Shown: in pieces, positions 32,687-44,543 of the stretch
Layout of the letters: every line of letters starts with the position of its first letter
How positions within the stretch are numbered: position 1 is the stretch's first letter
Source of the DNA: Ectocarpus siliculosus
Lineage: Eukaryota > Sar > Phaeophyceae > Ectocarpales > Ectocarpaceae
NCBI GenBank assembly: GCA_000310025.1
Contig: FN648462.1
Coordinates: forward strand, 99,563-163,562
Length of the DNA: 64,000 nt
Reading direction: 5' to 3'
Translations under genes and position numbers: made by a program
The notes under the pieces: generated by a model
Databases searched by the model: none
Told to the model about the DNA's origin: nothing
What the model saw: only the letters and a program-made list of their open reading frames with translations

Positions 32687-35600
32687 TTAGATGTCCGCGA
32701 TGGAGTCCGGCTCTCCCTGGGGGGCGGCGAAGCACGTGGCGTACCCGCGGATCTTGAGGAGAGGCGTAAGGCATGATAGGCCCACCACGAACGCCGCGAT
32801 GATTCGGAACACCGCCCTCTCGCTCCTGCCCGCGAACCGGAAGATCAGACCCCACATCACCGCGCCGAAGTTACCGCCGGCGCCCACGATGCCCGACACC
32901 GCGCCCGTCGCGTCCGGCACGATGTACGGCACGATGCCGTACGAGGTGCCCTCCGCCATCTGCACGCCCACGGAGAAGAGGATGAGGACGGGGATGGCCG
33001 CACCAAGTTGGTTCATGAAGGTGAAGAGGAAGAGGAAGCAGCCTTCCCAAAGGAGGGCGGACCACTGGGCGAAGAAGCGTCCCCGCATGCCGGTAACGCC
33101 GCCGCCGAACTTGGCGAACAGGAAGTCTGTCGTCGTTGTTGTAGGCGTTTTGCACGGGGATGGGTAATTTGTCCGGGGGAGACGCAGAGCGGGCACGGGG
33201 CGTGGGGGGGAGGGTGAGAGGGAGTGCTCAAGGTCGACACGACTTGTCTGGTGGAGGGAAGATGCATCACTTCACCCTGTTTCGACCATGTATCGACACA
33301 AAAAGAGAGGTTCCAAGCGACATGCACGTGGTGCCTTGCCGTTGCAACGCTTCGCGTATGTGTCAGGTCAGGAACGCACTCTACGGGATCGATACATCCG
33401 AACAAGACACGGACGGTGTGCGGTCAACCATCTCCAATACCGTAGCAGCACCGGCCAATACAGTCGCGTGTCGTGCGTACTCACCGGACCAGATGCCACC
33501 CAGAGAGCGGGCGAAGAGGTTCATGAGTCCGAACAACGACGCCACGAGACCAGCCTTGGAGGTAGACAGGTCGAACTCGTCCGAGAAGTAGTTGGCCGCC
33601 ACGTTGTTGACCGTCAGCTCGACGCCGAAGCAGGCGGCGTACTGGAGGAACATGAGCCATGAGTTCACGTTCATGTAGCCCTGCTCAGCGAATGGGGAGG
33701 CGATTGAATGGGGGGGCAAGGGGGCAAGCGAACGGTCAAACGTGAGAGATGGTAGATGGCAGCAGCAACGGGTAAGAATGGAAGAGAGACCGTTCCGCAT
33801 GATGCTGAATAGTCACCGCACCACCAAATCAATCGCGCCAAGACGGGGCACACTATAGCATGTATCAGCTAAACTCGACTACACTGAACTCTGGAATAGG
33901 CACGGGACCAAAACCGCCTCATTCACCTTCTTGAAGGAAACGGCGGAGGACTTGCGAGTCATGGCGCCGTGCGCCTCGAGCTCCTTGTAGTTACCCTTCG
34001 GGCTGTCATCGGCGAGGAACAGCTGGCCCACGGCAACGCAGAATACGATGGCCGCCGGCACGAGGAACGAGAGGCGCCACGCCGTCTCGCTGTCGTAGCT
34101 GGTCTTGAAGGCGTTCCAGATCGCCACCATGAAGATCTGCGTGCGTAGATCACGGAAGGGAAAGGAGGGATGATTAGTGGGAAGGATGGCAACCGGGCCT
34201 CGGGTAGGCAAGGTGGCAAGACTTCGCGATATTGCGTTGAGCAGGGCCTTGTGAGGTATGGGCGGGCGGGGAAGGTGTGGTGGAAGGGATGCATTCAGGG
34301 TCAAGCGAAGTCTCAAACGCGGTCTTGAGTCATACTTGGTTGTTCAGGATTGGATCCCAGAAGCTGGAGATATGATCTGATCGTACTTGCTTCTTGTGTG
34401 TGCTTGGTTCTGTTCCTGTCCCTTGTCTCTGCCTGTCTCTCTCCCCCCTTGGCCTCTCTCTCTCTCTTTGCTCCGACGCACCTGAGTGACACCGCCACCC
34501 AGGTTTCCCCAGCCTCCGGTAGTGGCGTTAGCCGTGCCGACGAACTCCTTCGCGAAGATCTGCGAGGACCAGAACTGCGTGCACACGAACGTGGCGCCCA
34601 TCACGCCGATGAAGAAGCGGATGATGGCCACGTCGGTGGCGCTGTTCACCAGGCCGGCGAAGGCGGTCGGGATACACCCCATGATGAGCAGGGTGCTGGA
34701 GATGATTCGCGCGCCGAACGTGTCACAGAGGGGGCCCACGATGAAACGCGAGAGCACGGTGGAAGACACGGACGAGATGTTGGCGTTGTACACCTCGAGC
34801 TTGGTCATGCCGAGGTCGGCCTTGATCTCCTTCATGAGCGGGGCGAAGGCGAACCAGGAGACGAAGGCCATGAAGAAGCCGAACCACGCGAAATGGAAGG
34901 CTCGCATGTGGGGGCGCCGGAAGCTGTAGAGCTTGAACATGGTGGCCTTGTCCTGCTGCTTGGGGTCGATGGGCACGTCATAGCTGTCGTCTGCGCGTGG
35001 AGTCGTAGTCGTTGGTGAGCGCGTGGGCAGGGGGTGGATGGGCGGGTGAGCTCACGGTCGATTGGGCGAGGATGGAGGGCACGATCACGTGAAACGAATG
35101 TTCTTCCTGTCGTACCGCTGGGTTTCTTTCTCTTCGTTGCCCGTTGGGCACCGAGAAAGTACGCCAATAATCGAGTTGGGGGGATATATTTGCCGTTCGA
35201 ACTTCGAGCGAGAAGTGACAACCTGCAGCGTCTGGCTCCGTCGATTTCCCGATTTGGGTTGGGTTATTATGTACGTGATGTTTCAAAAAGGCGAGTCAAC
35301 CTCCATTAGATTTGTTGAGGTCTTGTGCCTTGACGAAACATTTCAACACCAACGTTCTCCTACCTAGACTCCACATTAACCAGTCCCTCGTTTTCACGTC
35401 TAATATTCGTGAAGCGTGCGGTTAGCGCCGTTCGCGATGCTGTTGTCACCCAGATCTTTTTGTTCTTGTTTTTTGTCTTCACTTCAAATCAGCGCACTAA
35501 AATAAATAGTGCCGTTCACTCCAACCCGTGGTCACACAGAAGAGCCCCTCTCTCCCCTCTCGTCCTGCGGTACTTTGCCTTCGATGTTTAATGCGAGAAG

Positions 35601-35905
35601 AGTTCAGCACTCTCTTCCCTCTGTGTACACACGAACTAGCGCTATCCACTGGGCCAGGAGCGGGAAGCGAGAGAAAAACTCAATTTGCGAGAAAAGCTCG
35701 CTTACGCCGGGATTCAAAACCCTTGACCTGACCTCTGGAAGATTTCCAGAATACCAACTAGACCACCGGGGCGAGCGGATTCCCCGCCCACTAGACTAAG
35801 GCATCCAGTCTAGACTACATCTCTCCACGTGAGCCCCGACAGTATCTAGGTTGCTGCAGTAGTATCCGTGGTATCGTTGAGCTCACATTTCTTCCAGTCC
35901 GACAT
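32687..35905 (-). CDS. NRT2: NRT2-type nitrate transporter, copy B, 5 exons
   Basis: Minus-strand exons: 35905-35887 (19 bases, MSDWKK plus one base), 34990-34482, 34136-33927, 33680-33485 and 33126-32687, giving 457 residues. It is near-identical to copy A; the one protein difference I noted is T334S in exon 5. Both signatures and both helix arginines (R88, R304) are intact. The near-identity covers exons 2-5 and introns 2-4 (32687-35201) and stops at the TAA. The 3' flank, outer intron 1, exon 1 surroundings and promoter differ from A. Intron 1 (34991-35886) contains SINE S2. The donor of exon 1 is GTGAGC. It should be functional on sequence grounds. Confidence 0.95.
35457..35775 (-). mobile_element. 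tRNA-derived SINE, copy S2
   Basis: Full-length minus-strand copy of the S1 family inside intron 1 of NRT2-B. The head has GCCCCGGTGGTCTAGTTGG with box B decayed to GGTTTTGAATCC. The second box A reads TGGCCCAGTGGATAGCGC. The tail has TTGAAGTGAAGAC and A-rich sequence (T-rich on plus at 35457-35475). More diverged than S3. Confidence 0.85.
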
Positions 35906-38900
35906 ATTTGGGCGGTGACGTGAGGTAGATCGCAGCGGAGTGAGCGAGGTGCGGGCAAGCTTTAGGAACGTACCGCTCCACCTGTACTTTGCTTGGTTTC
36001 CGCACGTGACCCGTAACTAGGAAGGGGGGTTTCCACTCGCTTGGAGCTTTTCACCTTCGCCTGTCCTTCGAGCGAAGTACTGAAGTACTCTGTCCTCTTT
36101 GTCGGATCACAAAAAATGTGAGGACCGCCGTGTGAATTGCTGCGCTACCGAGCTGCCGAGGGGGGCTGTTGGGAGAAAAGAAGGTGGATTCGCCGAGAAT
36201 GCGCGGGACTGTCAGCGATGAAATGCGCGGGACTGTCAACATGCCCTGTAGATTCTGATGGGCGGCGGGCGGCGGGCGCCACAATAGGAACGTGAACGGT
36301 GTTTCGGGCTGTTGGGCTGTTGCCGAAATGAGCGGAGTAGTGAGGGCGAACTTCGGTGGCACTGCGCGACAACGGCGAGGGTTGCGGGGTAAACCACCGA
36401 GGGTTTGGTTTCTGTGGGCCTCTTTGTGACGGGCGCACGCCTCCGATTATTGTCCATGTGAACGCACACCGAGAGAATGCCCACCGACCACCGAGACTCC
36501 ACCGCAGCCGTGCAATCCGCATCATGCATATCTAAGCAAGAACGTCAGGGGGCAAAGCATTTGGCACAGACGTACAGCGGGGGAAGCAGCGATGGAGCAA
36601 CGTTGAAGGTGGGCGGGGGATCAAAATGTCTGGTTTGTGTGTCGTCGTGTCGTCCCGAGTTCGCTGTCGTACCTCATGGTTGTACATTTTACAAGAGATG
36701 GAAGCCCTGTTGACAGCAGACTACTGTTGTACATATCTTCTTATCTTGACTGCGGTACTGCTGTAGATATATTGGAAGGTTCATTGGAAGGTGAAGGTTC
36801 AGTTTTCTCACCTCTTTTGGAGGGCAAAAAAACGGATGTGTATACCTATGCTATGGTCAGTATAGTCTATTACAAAATCGGTTGTATCGCTAACGCAAGT
36901 AACCAGAACGCTGTAAAGGTGGCCCTGAGGCTGCATCCAGCAGTAGATTGAAATAAAGAGTACGTCGCTATTGGCCTAGACTACGTGCTGTTGGGCAATT
37001 GCTAAACGACGGAGTGAAGTTCGGCGACTCAGAACGCCGAGATCCCCGTGCCTTTACATGTAAAAGAGTTTCCCAATCGAGATTTTCTCGTCAAGGCGTA
37101 CGCTCTGTTGTTTGTCTGAGATGAAGCTATCATTGAGAGCAAGTCAACAAGGGCCTCGGGGGGGTGTTTTCATTTGGGTCAGGTGAAAACACACGCTGCG
37201 GCTGGCTGTGTTCTATCTCCTACGCGAAAGTGCCACGAAACAAAATCCCTACGAAAAGAGTTTCAACGGTACAATATAAATACGTAATATTTTTGCAGAA
37301 AAATTGCAGGAATCGGGAGGTATCATCGCCCCAATGCTGCTGTGCAAGCGCGCACTTGCTGGCGACAGCGGGGATGGTATTGCATTGCTACCCCGAGCTG
37401 GAAACTCTCGGGCGACAGCAGCGTAGTTAGTCTCTGTGGCCGAGGCAAAAGCGACGATGCTTCCATCCCATACTTCCAGCGGACAAGAGGAGGTTTCAGT
37501 GCCGGGTGGTACTGACTTTTCCAAAACACGACAACAACTGCACTACTGTACGCCTCGTTCCGTTCTATGTAGGTCGTTTTCATCTCTGTAAAGAAACCGC
37601 TTTGTGAATATTGAGAAGCACCATGACCACCAGTCAGCGCTGCTGGTAGCCTATCCAGTGGCATCATGCTTCTCAATAGTAGAATCTGCGCTGAACGTTT
37701 CGCGGAGTGAGCGGTAGTCCCCCAGACGCGGTCTTCATGAAGCAAACAGGGGTTGGTGCCGTAGCGGCCAAACTCAACCAACGAGGCGCTGCGTGTCGTG
37801 GCACCGAGTACGGAACGGGCCCGGGGACAAGAACCGTCAAAATCGGGTCGGGGCTCACTTTCTTGATTTGTCGCCACCTGTGGAGAAAAAGTTGTTATAT
37901 AGTAGAGTTTAGTTTCAGGGTCCACCGCTGACGTGTGCCTCTTCACCCATCTTTCCTATCTTTTGTGAAAATATGAGCCTGCCTGTTTCTAAACTAGATA
38001 TTGCTTTACTGCGGGCCCGTACTGCTGTACGGATAGTCGTTGTTCAGGTCCTCGCAGAAGCAAAACGATATCATCCCTACATAGTTCCCCATCATCGTAA
38101 CATCGCCGCCGCGGCCAAATCATCTGTCGACAAGGTGGAAAATAAACCTTCTGTCGATGAGAACACCGGTAGCTGGATATAGGAGCAGGCTGAAGGACAA
38201 CGCTAACCCTCGTCTCCACGTCGTGCTACTTTGTCCAACTCGGTGTCTCATCTTGCTCTGTCAATATCATTTAAACGTCCATTTTCAAGACAAAACACAT
38301 AACCGGATTGTCCAATTACCCGACTCGCCGTAGAAAGCCTACTGACTCGGTCACCGTAGTTCTTGGACCGCTTGATGCCTTTGTTGGCAATGTTGATATT
38401 TTGGAGGAAAGAAACGAGTACCAATAAAAGGCAGGTCGGCTTCCACCACCGTGTTGATTGGAAATATATGTACTGAGAAGGTTAAAACCGAGGGTTTCTA
38501 TTTCTTCCCACGAAGGGAGAAGTCACATATATTTGCCACTAATAACTCAACGATACCGCAGCGCGACAAGACTCCTCCGTGGATTCATTAACAGGACGAC
38601 TGGTAGATTTTTGTTTCGAAACGCACAATCAACGCCGGTGTGTACAGTAAGTGAGGCCGATCAGTTTCGTTGTTCAATATCCCCAACTAATTGCGTGTCG
38701 CACAGTTGTCGACGTGAGGACCGGCGCCTCTTGTTGGCGATGCTTGACGGCATGGTTTTTTGCTTTGGAAACACTTTGAAACTCTCGCGCCGTACTTGCA
38801 ACATTGAGCCTTGGTACACCAGCGCAAAATAGTTCCCGTGTGCAATGAAAGATGGCTAGATTCCTGTTCTAGCCGGCTGCTGGTTGCCTTCTCTTGAACA

Positions 38901-38973
38901 AAAGTCGTGTAGGGGGGCAAAAAAAAACACTCAGGCAAGGCCAGACGGTTCACTACTACTAACAGGCGGTTTT

Positions 38974-39013
38974 GCACCGTCACCCCGAGAGGTGCACCGT
39001 CACCCCGAGAGGT
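38974..39013. repeat. 20-base tandem duplication
   Basis: Two perfect copies of GCACCGTCACCCCGAGAGGT, followed by a third partial GC. Confidence 0.9.
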
Positions 39014-39260
39014 GCTGAACGGGGTAAAAAATGCAAGTGCCTTGCGTGGCAAAACTCACAGATCCAAGGAGTCTTCAGAATGTCCAGGGTCTCAGACGTT
39101 GTGTTTTTCGGTGTTACCACTCTGTCCAAGAGTATCCAGTGTCCCAGGAAAAAGACCCATCACAAGTTTTACGTTTAGATTTACAACCCCGAATTTCATT
39201 ATTTTGTATTCCCTGGTCACAATTTGCGACGATTTCGATCGATTGCAAAGGTGAAGCCTA

Positions 39261-39484
39261 CCGTAGGTTGCATAGGACACCACACCCTCCCCCTGGACCG
39301 ATTTTCAAAGTTCGATTACTCCACGACCAAGAGGGTGCCGAAGGCAAACGGTACGTATTCGAAAAGCTCTCGATGGGACGGTTCCAACTCCACCATTTTT
39401 CCGGCGCCGTCACTTCTTTTCCTTGCCGAGTAATCAAGCTTTCGAAATCGGCCCAGGGGGTGTGATATCTTACGCAACATACGG
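39261..39484. mobile_element. CCGTA MITE, copy 1
   Basis: The inverted ends extend through CCGTAGGTTGCATAGGACAC and CCCTGGACCGATTTTCAAAG on the left, and their complements on the right (GGCCCAGGGGGTGTGATATC...TACGG). The left TA is at 39259-39260; the right TA has decayed. The interior matches copy 2 loosely (ACTCCACGACCAAGAGG, AAGCTCTCGATGGGACGG). Confidence 0.8.
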
Positions 39485-41067
39485 ATGAAGCAATTTGCGT
39501 AGATTTCGATTGCTGAGTAAGGTGAAGCGGCGATGCACCTAACGACAACAGAGATGTCATGACTGTGAAAGCTAGTACCGCTCAACCTGTGTACGCCTAT
39601 CGGGCGCTCTTGGCTGTGAACGGAAAAAGGAAAGAGCTCAGGACAAGTTGTTCATTGGGCTCGGTGCCGAGAGATCGAGGAAGAAACGACTCCTACAAGG
39701 GAAACCTGGAGGCGTCCGATCGCTGTGCGCACAGCGCAGGCCGCAGGTACCCAGCATGCGTTTTTCCATTTGCTTATTTTCTGCCATTGGAAGGTCGGTG
39801 CACGAGATTTGATCTCCCCGCTTCTCCAACAAAGCGTAGCCCTCTCTTCCACGGGCTTTTGCCTCAACAGCAGTTGGCTCTTGCCGTAAGGATTGGGGTT
39901 AAGGTTAGGGCTAACCCCAAGTATGACAACAAAGCGCCGAAGACCCCGGAAATGTCTTGGAAAAAAATAGTAAAATCGAAAGAAAACTGCCGCACGCGCA
40001 AGGCCTGCGAGACGCAGACGCCGCCTCTCTCATTGAAAAGGGTGAGATGTTCGATGGTATGAGGCAACTCGTTGTGATGACCTCTACCGTACAAGAGTGG
40101 CCTGCACGTAAACCTACAGAAAATATATACAACTCTCTCCCGCCCTTGCATCTCCGATCTACCCTCTCCTAGTGGCAGCGGTGGGTGTAGTACCGGACCG
40201 ATCTCCGGTTTCAGCGGTAATCCTTGCACCAAAGGAGGGTTGGGCCTATGATGCATACAAGGGGTACGTCCAGTGCTCGGCGCAAGAGCTCGCAAAAAAA
40301 TAAACACAAATAGGAGGCACAGCTGCACGCGCAAACAACGGTATTATTGCAAGTACACAGCAGTGTTGGCCGTGACCAGTAAGCAAGAGACCCAGCCGTG
40401 AGCATAGGAGTTGCCGGCAGCTGCTGTGCGCAGTACAACGAATAGAACTCTCATTTGACGCCGTCACCGGTCGCCACAAACGTTGCGCAACACGAGCAAA
40501 AAACGAAATATTTCGCATCGTATCCCTTATGCTGTGAACAAGGTACTGTATCTACATCGGCCAATGCCAAGTCAACTTGATCTACTATGTGTTTGATATC
40601 GCTACATCGTTAAGCAAACAACTCATCTGTCGGTCCCTTCTGTCGGTTCCTTGGTGAATGAAATAACACACGAGCGCAGTACGTCTTTGCAGAAAAATCG
40701 AACAAAGCGGTAGTTGCGAGACCAAGCGTGTTATGTGCGAGGCAGGGGCAAACAACAGGGCACCCGCTCCAACACGACAGTGCGGCCACAAGGCCGCAGA
40801 TAAAACACCTAAAACGCCCGTTCCCAGAAATTCTACAGTCGTGACAACCATAAAAACGCAGCCTGTCAACCTTTTCGCCTCCTTCGGCCTGTGGCCATCT
40901 CTGTGCCGCTTCACCCCCCCCCCCTTCCCTCCTCTCCACCGATAAAATAAAAGCACCTCGCAGATGGTCCAGAACGACCCGTACGATGCCAGCATCGAGA
41001 GTGTTCCCTAGGAGCTCTTCGACATAGTACAAAGCAACAACCCATCACGCGCTGCGATGAAAGACTC

Positions 41068-44000
41068 TTAGATCTCCGCGATGGAGTCTGGCTCTCCCTT
41101 GGGCGCACCGAAGCACGAGGCGTACCCGCGGATCTTCATCAACGGCGTCGTGCACGAGAGGGCAACCACGATCGCCGCGATGATTCGGAACACCGCCCTC
41201 TCGCTGGTGGGGCCGAACCGGAAGATCAGACCCCACATCACCGCGCCGAAGTTACCGCCGGCGCCCACGATGCCCGACACCGCGCCCGTCGCGTCGGGCA
41301 CGATGTACGGCACGATGCCGTATGAGGTACCCTCGGACATCTGCACGCCCACGGAGAAGAGGATGAGGATGGGGATGGCCGCACCAACCAAGAGTGTTCA
41401 TGTAGGTGAAGAGGAAGAGGAAGCAGCCTTCCCACACGAGGGCAGTCCACTGGGCGAAGAAGCGTCCGCGCATGCCGGTCACGCCCGCGCCGAACTTGCG
41501 GTAGAGGAAGTCTGCCAAAAATGATAAAACATTGGGTGCGGGAAAGAGGTCAGCGAAGGCGTTGGGTGAGTTGGAGGCTTTCCAACAAGACAATGCGTTG
41601 GAAAATGATACGTGCTTCAGCAAGCAAAAACAAAAATATAACTCGTGTCGTGCGTCAGGAAACCGGCATATCGCACTGGCACATGATATCTACCGGTAAA
41701 CACAATAGTCTACGTGTCGTCGAAAGTGCTTCGGGCACGTGAACCCACTTTGGGCGCGTAAAACCACCGCATTACAACAAAAAACATGGCCGGACTACGA
41801 TACTCAAAGCTGGGTTGCCTGGCAAACGTTCTTGTGGGCTTCCAAGACCTACATGCGGACGCCCCAAGCGAAGAGCGACATCCTTTTCCAGGGAAATACA
41901 CGTATTTTCCGCTTGTTTGCAACGGCCAGATCTGCGGCCCACCCAGAACGGAAAGCACTCGATGAGAAACACGAACAAGCGCAATAGACAGCGGAGCACC
42001 AGAGGCACATATACCTGCCTCGGCCGAAAAGACTCACCGGACCAGATGCCGCCGACCGACCGAGCGAAGAGGTTCATGAGCCCAAACAATGACGCCACCA
42101 TACCCGCCTTGGAGGTCGACAGACCGAACTCGTCAGAGAAGTAGTTCGCCGCAGTGTTGTTGACGGTCAGCTCGACGCCGAAGCAGGCGGCGTACTGGGC
42201 GAACATGATCCATGAGTTCACGTTCGAGTAGCCCTGCTCGGTGGACATCAATTCACAGGGCGATAAAGCACATGGTTGCGTACGTCAGGCAGGGGAGTGA
42301 GAGGATCTGCTTAAGCAAAAGGGACGGTGCGAATGAGTTGCATCATGCACTTGTATTTACGTCCATGTGACTCGCATTTTTATCACACGAGGTTATTACC
42401 GTACGATCGGCCCCCATAGACGACGTATGTATACATAGCACGGCCTGATGAAACCACCTTCCCGTCCTCTGCGAATCAAACGTACTGAGAACTGTCAGGT
42501 CACCTTCTTGAAGGAAACGGCGGAGGACTTGCGGGTCATGGCACCGTGCGCCTCGAGCTCCTTGTAGTTACCCTTGGGGCAGTCGTCGGCGAGGAACACC
42601 TGACCGATGGCGACGCAGAACACGATGGCCGCCGGCACGAGGAACGAGAGACGCCACGCGGTCTCGCTATCGTAGCTGGTCTTGAAGGCGTTCCAGACTC
42701 CCACCATGAAGATCTGTGAAAATGTACGGCAGGCGAGGAGATAAGAGGGCGTCGCAAAGCGAGAGGGAAACGTCATGACAGGAGGTACTGAAAGCTTACC
42801 TTGTACGGCACCAGAGAGCAAGCATTGAGATCGTGCTTCTGTCGACAGGTGAGTGGTGGTTGTTGTGTATCTGGAGCTTCCAGCGAAGGGAGAGTTGCTG
42901 CTGCCATGCACTCATGACCGAGGGTGATGGGAGTTGACTATCGGGTCAACAAACGAGCAAAATCCTACTTCATACGTACAACTACAGGTTGTTGTGAAAG
43001 TGCGCACTTGATTCTACAGAATTACCGTATATGACACAAGATAACACACCCCCTGGGACCAATATCCAAAGCTCGACTACGCCACGACGAAGAGGATGCA
43101 TAAATGAAACAACACATTTTCGGAAAGCTCTCGACGAGAAGCTTCAACGCCACTGTTTTCGGCGCTGAGAAAATGACATTTGAAAATCGGTCCAGGGGGT
43201 GTGTTGTCTCATGTCCTTTACGGTACGTTCATCCAACTCTTTGCGACAACCAAGGGACTGCTGTTGTTCCCGCTCACGACGCACCTGAGTGACACCGCCG
43301 CCCAGGTTTCCCCAGCCTGCGCTGGTGGCGTTAGCCGTGCCGACGAACTCCTTCGCGAACACCTGCGACGTCCAGTACTGGGTGCACACGAACGTGGCGC
43401 CCATCACGCCGATGAAGAAGCGGATGATGGCCACGTCGGTGGCGCTGTTCACCAGGCCGGCGAAAAAGGTCGGGATGCAGCCCATGAGCAGCAGGGTGCT
43501 GGAGGTGATGCGCGCGCCGAAGGTGTCGCAGAGGGGGCCCACGATGAAACGCTAGAGAATAGTGGAGGACACGGACGAGATGTTGGCGTTGTACACCTCG
43601 TTCTTGGTCATGCCGAGGTCGGCCTTGATCTCCTTCATGAGGGGGGCGAAGGCGAACCAGGAGACGAAGGCCATGAAGAAACCGAACCACGCGAAGTGAA
43701 AGGCTCGCATGTGGGGGCGCCGGAAGCTGTAGAGCTTGAGGGTGGTCGCCTTGTCCTGCTGCTTGGGGTCGATGGGCACGTCATAGCTGTCGTCTTTTTT
43801 GTGTTGCGGGGGTGGATGGTGGTAAGGGAGACCACGGGGCGGAGACGGGGCGGGGTGGTTTACTCAGATTTGGCGTCCAAGTGTGTCGCATGTCAGGTCT
43901 GATACATGGTTTTGAAGCGGGAGAGCGAATCCGCCAATTGATGACGCCAGGATATTCCAAGATCGTAGGCAATGTACTGCTGTGGAGGGAGGCAACCGAT

Positions 44001-44543
44001 TGGCACCGTTAAGATTTCTATCATGACTGACTGCGGTCTTCTACCATGCTGCTACAGCAGTAGACTAGTAGTGCTGCCGATAGGCGGTGTGAAGGATTCC
44101 GTCAGTTCGGAGCACTTTGTCAAGAAGGCAGGCAAAAACCGTTCGCCAGGTGCTGCTGTGTCGCCGCATGCCAAAAAACGTTTTGTTGGGGATTCCGAAG
44201 CATATATTGTCGTATGGTACCTTCTTCCGCCGTGTTGGTGGTTGGCGAGGCGAGAATCGTATGGCAAAATTCATTCCCAGCCTTGCGAAGGGCTCTGTCC
44301 CTCCCGGTAATTCTACGTCGATCGCTTCGGATGCATACATACCCTAGAGAAACGTATGCTTAGGTAGTAGCCCTTTACTTCGAAGTTTTACACGTTGCAT
44401 AGAAGGCTCGTGGAGCAAACATTTATTTGTTGATCGGGGGCCGCTCGCTGCAGTACGTACTGCCCTGCCTCATCAACACACCATGTACGTGCACATGTAT
44501 GTAGTCTAGACTAGGCAAACTCACATTTCTTCCATTCAGACAT
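41068..44543 (-). pseudogene. NRT2: NRT2-type nitrate transporter, copy C, broken
   Basis: Minus-strand exons: 44543-44525 (19 bases, MSEWKK), 43793-43285, 42713-42504, 42233-42038 and 41511-41068. The plan equals copies A, B, D and E, and sequence is closest to D. Two breaks are visible. Codon 87 is TAG (43552-43554) where D has TCG, just before the conserved TM2 Arg. Exon 5 is 444 bases instead of 440 because of a duplicated 4-base TTGG near 41384-41391 (after the MNTLG stretch), which shifts the frame. Splice sites are all intact, so decay is recent. Intron 2 contains MITE copy 2. Assembly error in two independent places seems unlikely but cannot be excluded without reads. Confidence 0.88.
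43025..43223. mobile_element. CCGTA MITE, copy 2, in NRT2-C intron 2
   Basis: A 199-base element with inverted ends CCGTATATGACACAAGATAA / complement of CCGTAAAGGACATGAGACAA, continuing through CACACCCCCTGG. TA is duplicated at 43023-43024 and 43224-43225. The homologous intron of copy D reads GATGAACGTAATTCTGTAG with a single TA at 47801-47802: the empty site. This fixes both the element borders and the TA target preference. It has no coding capacity. Confidence 0.93.

Larger units (their letters stand above)
35906..41067. other. 5 kb between NRT2-B and NRT2-C, no gene seen
   Basis: Upstream of B and downstream of C. It contains a 20-base tandem duplication (38974-39013) and one MITE (39261-39484). 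Short frames such as those near 36640-36950 and 39560-40060 lack family motifs and splice logic. The B promoter should lie in the first few hundred bases. Confidence 0.5.

Noticed and set aside
39892-39920. Second telomere-like site (GGTTAAGGTTAGGGCTAACCCC)
   Set aside because: Only about one TTAGGG unit in a small inverted context; too short to call.
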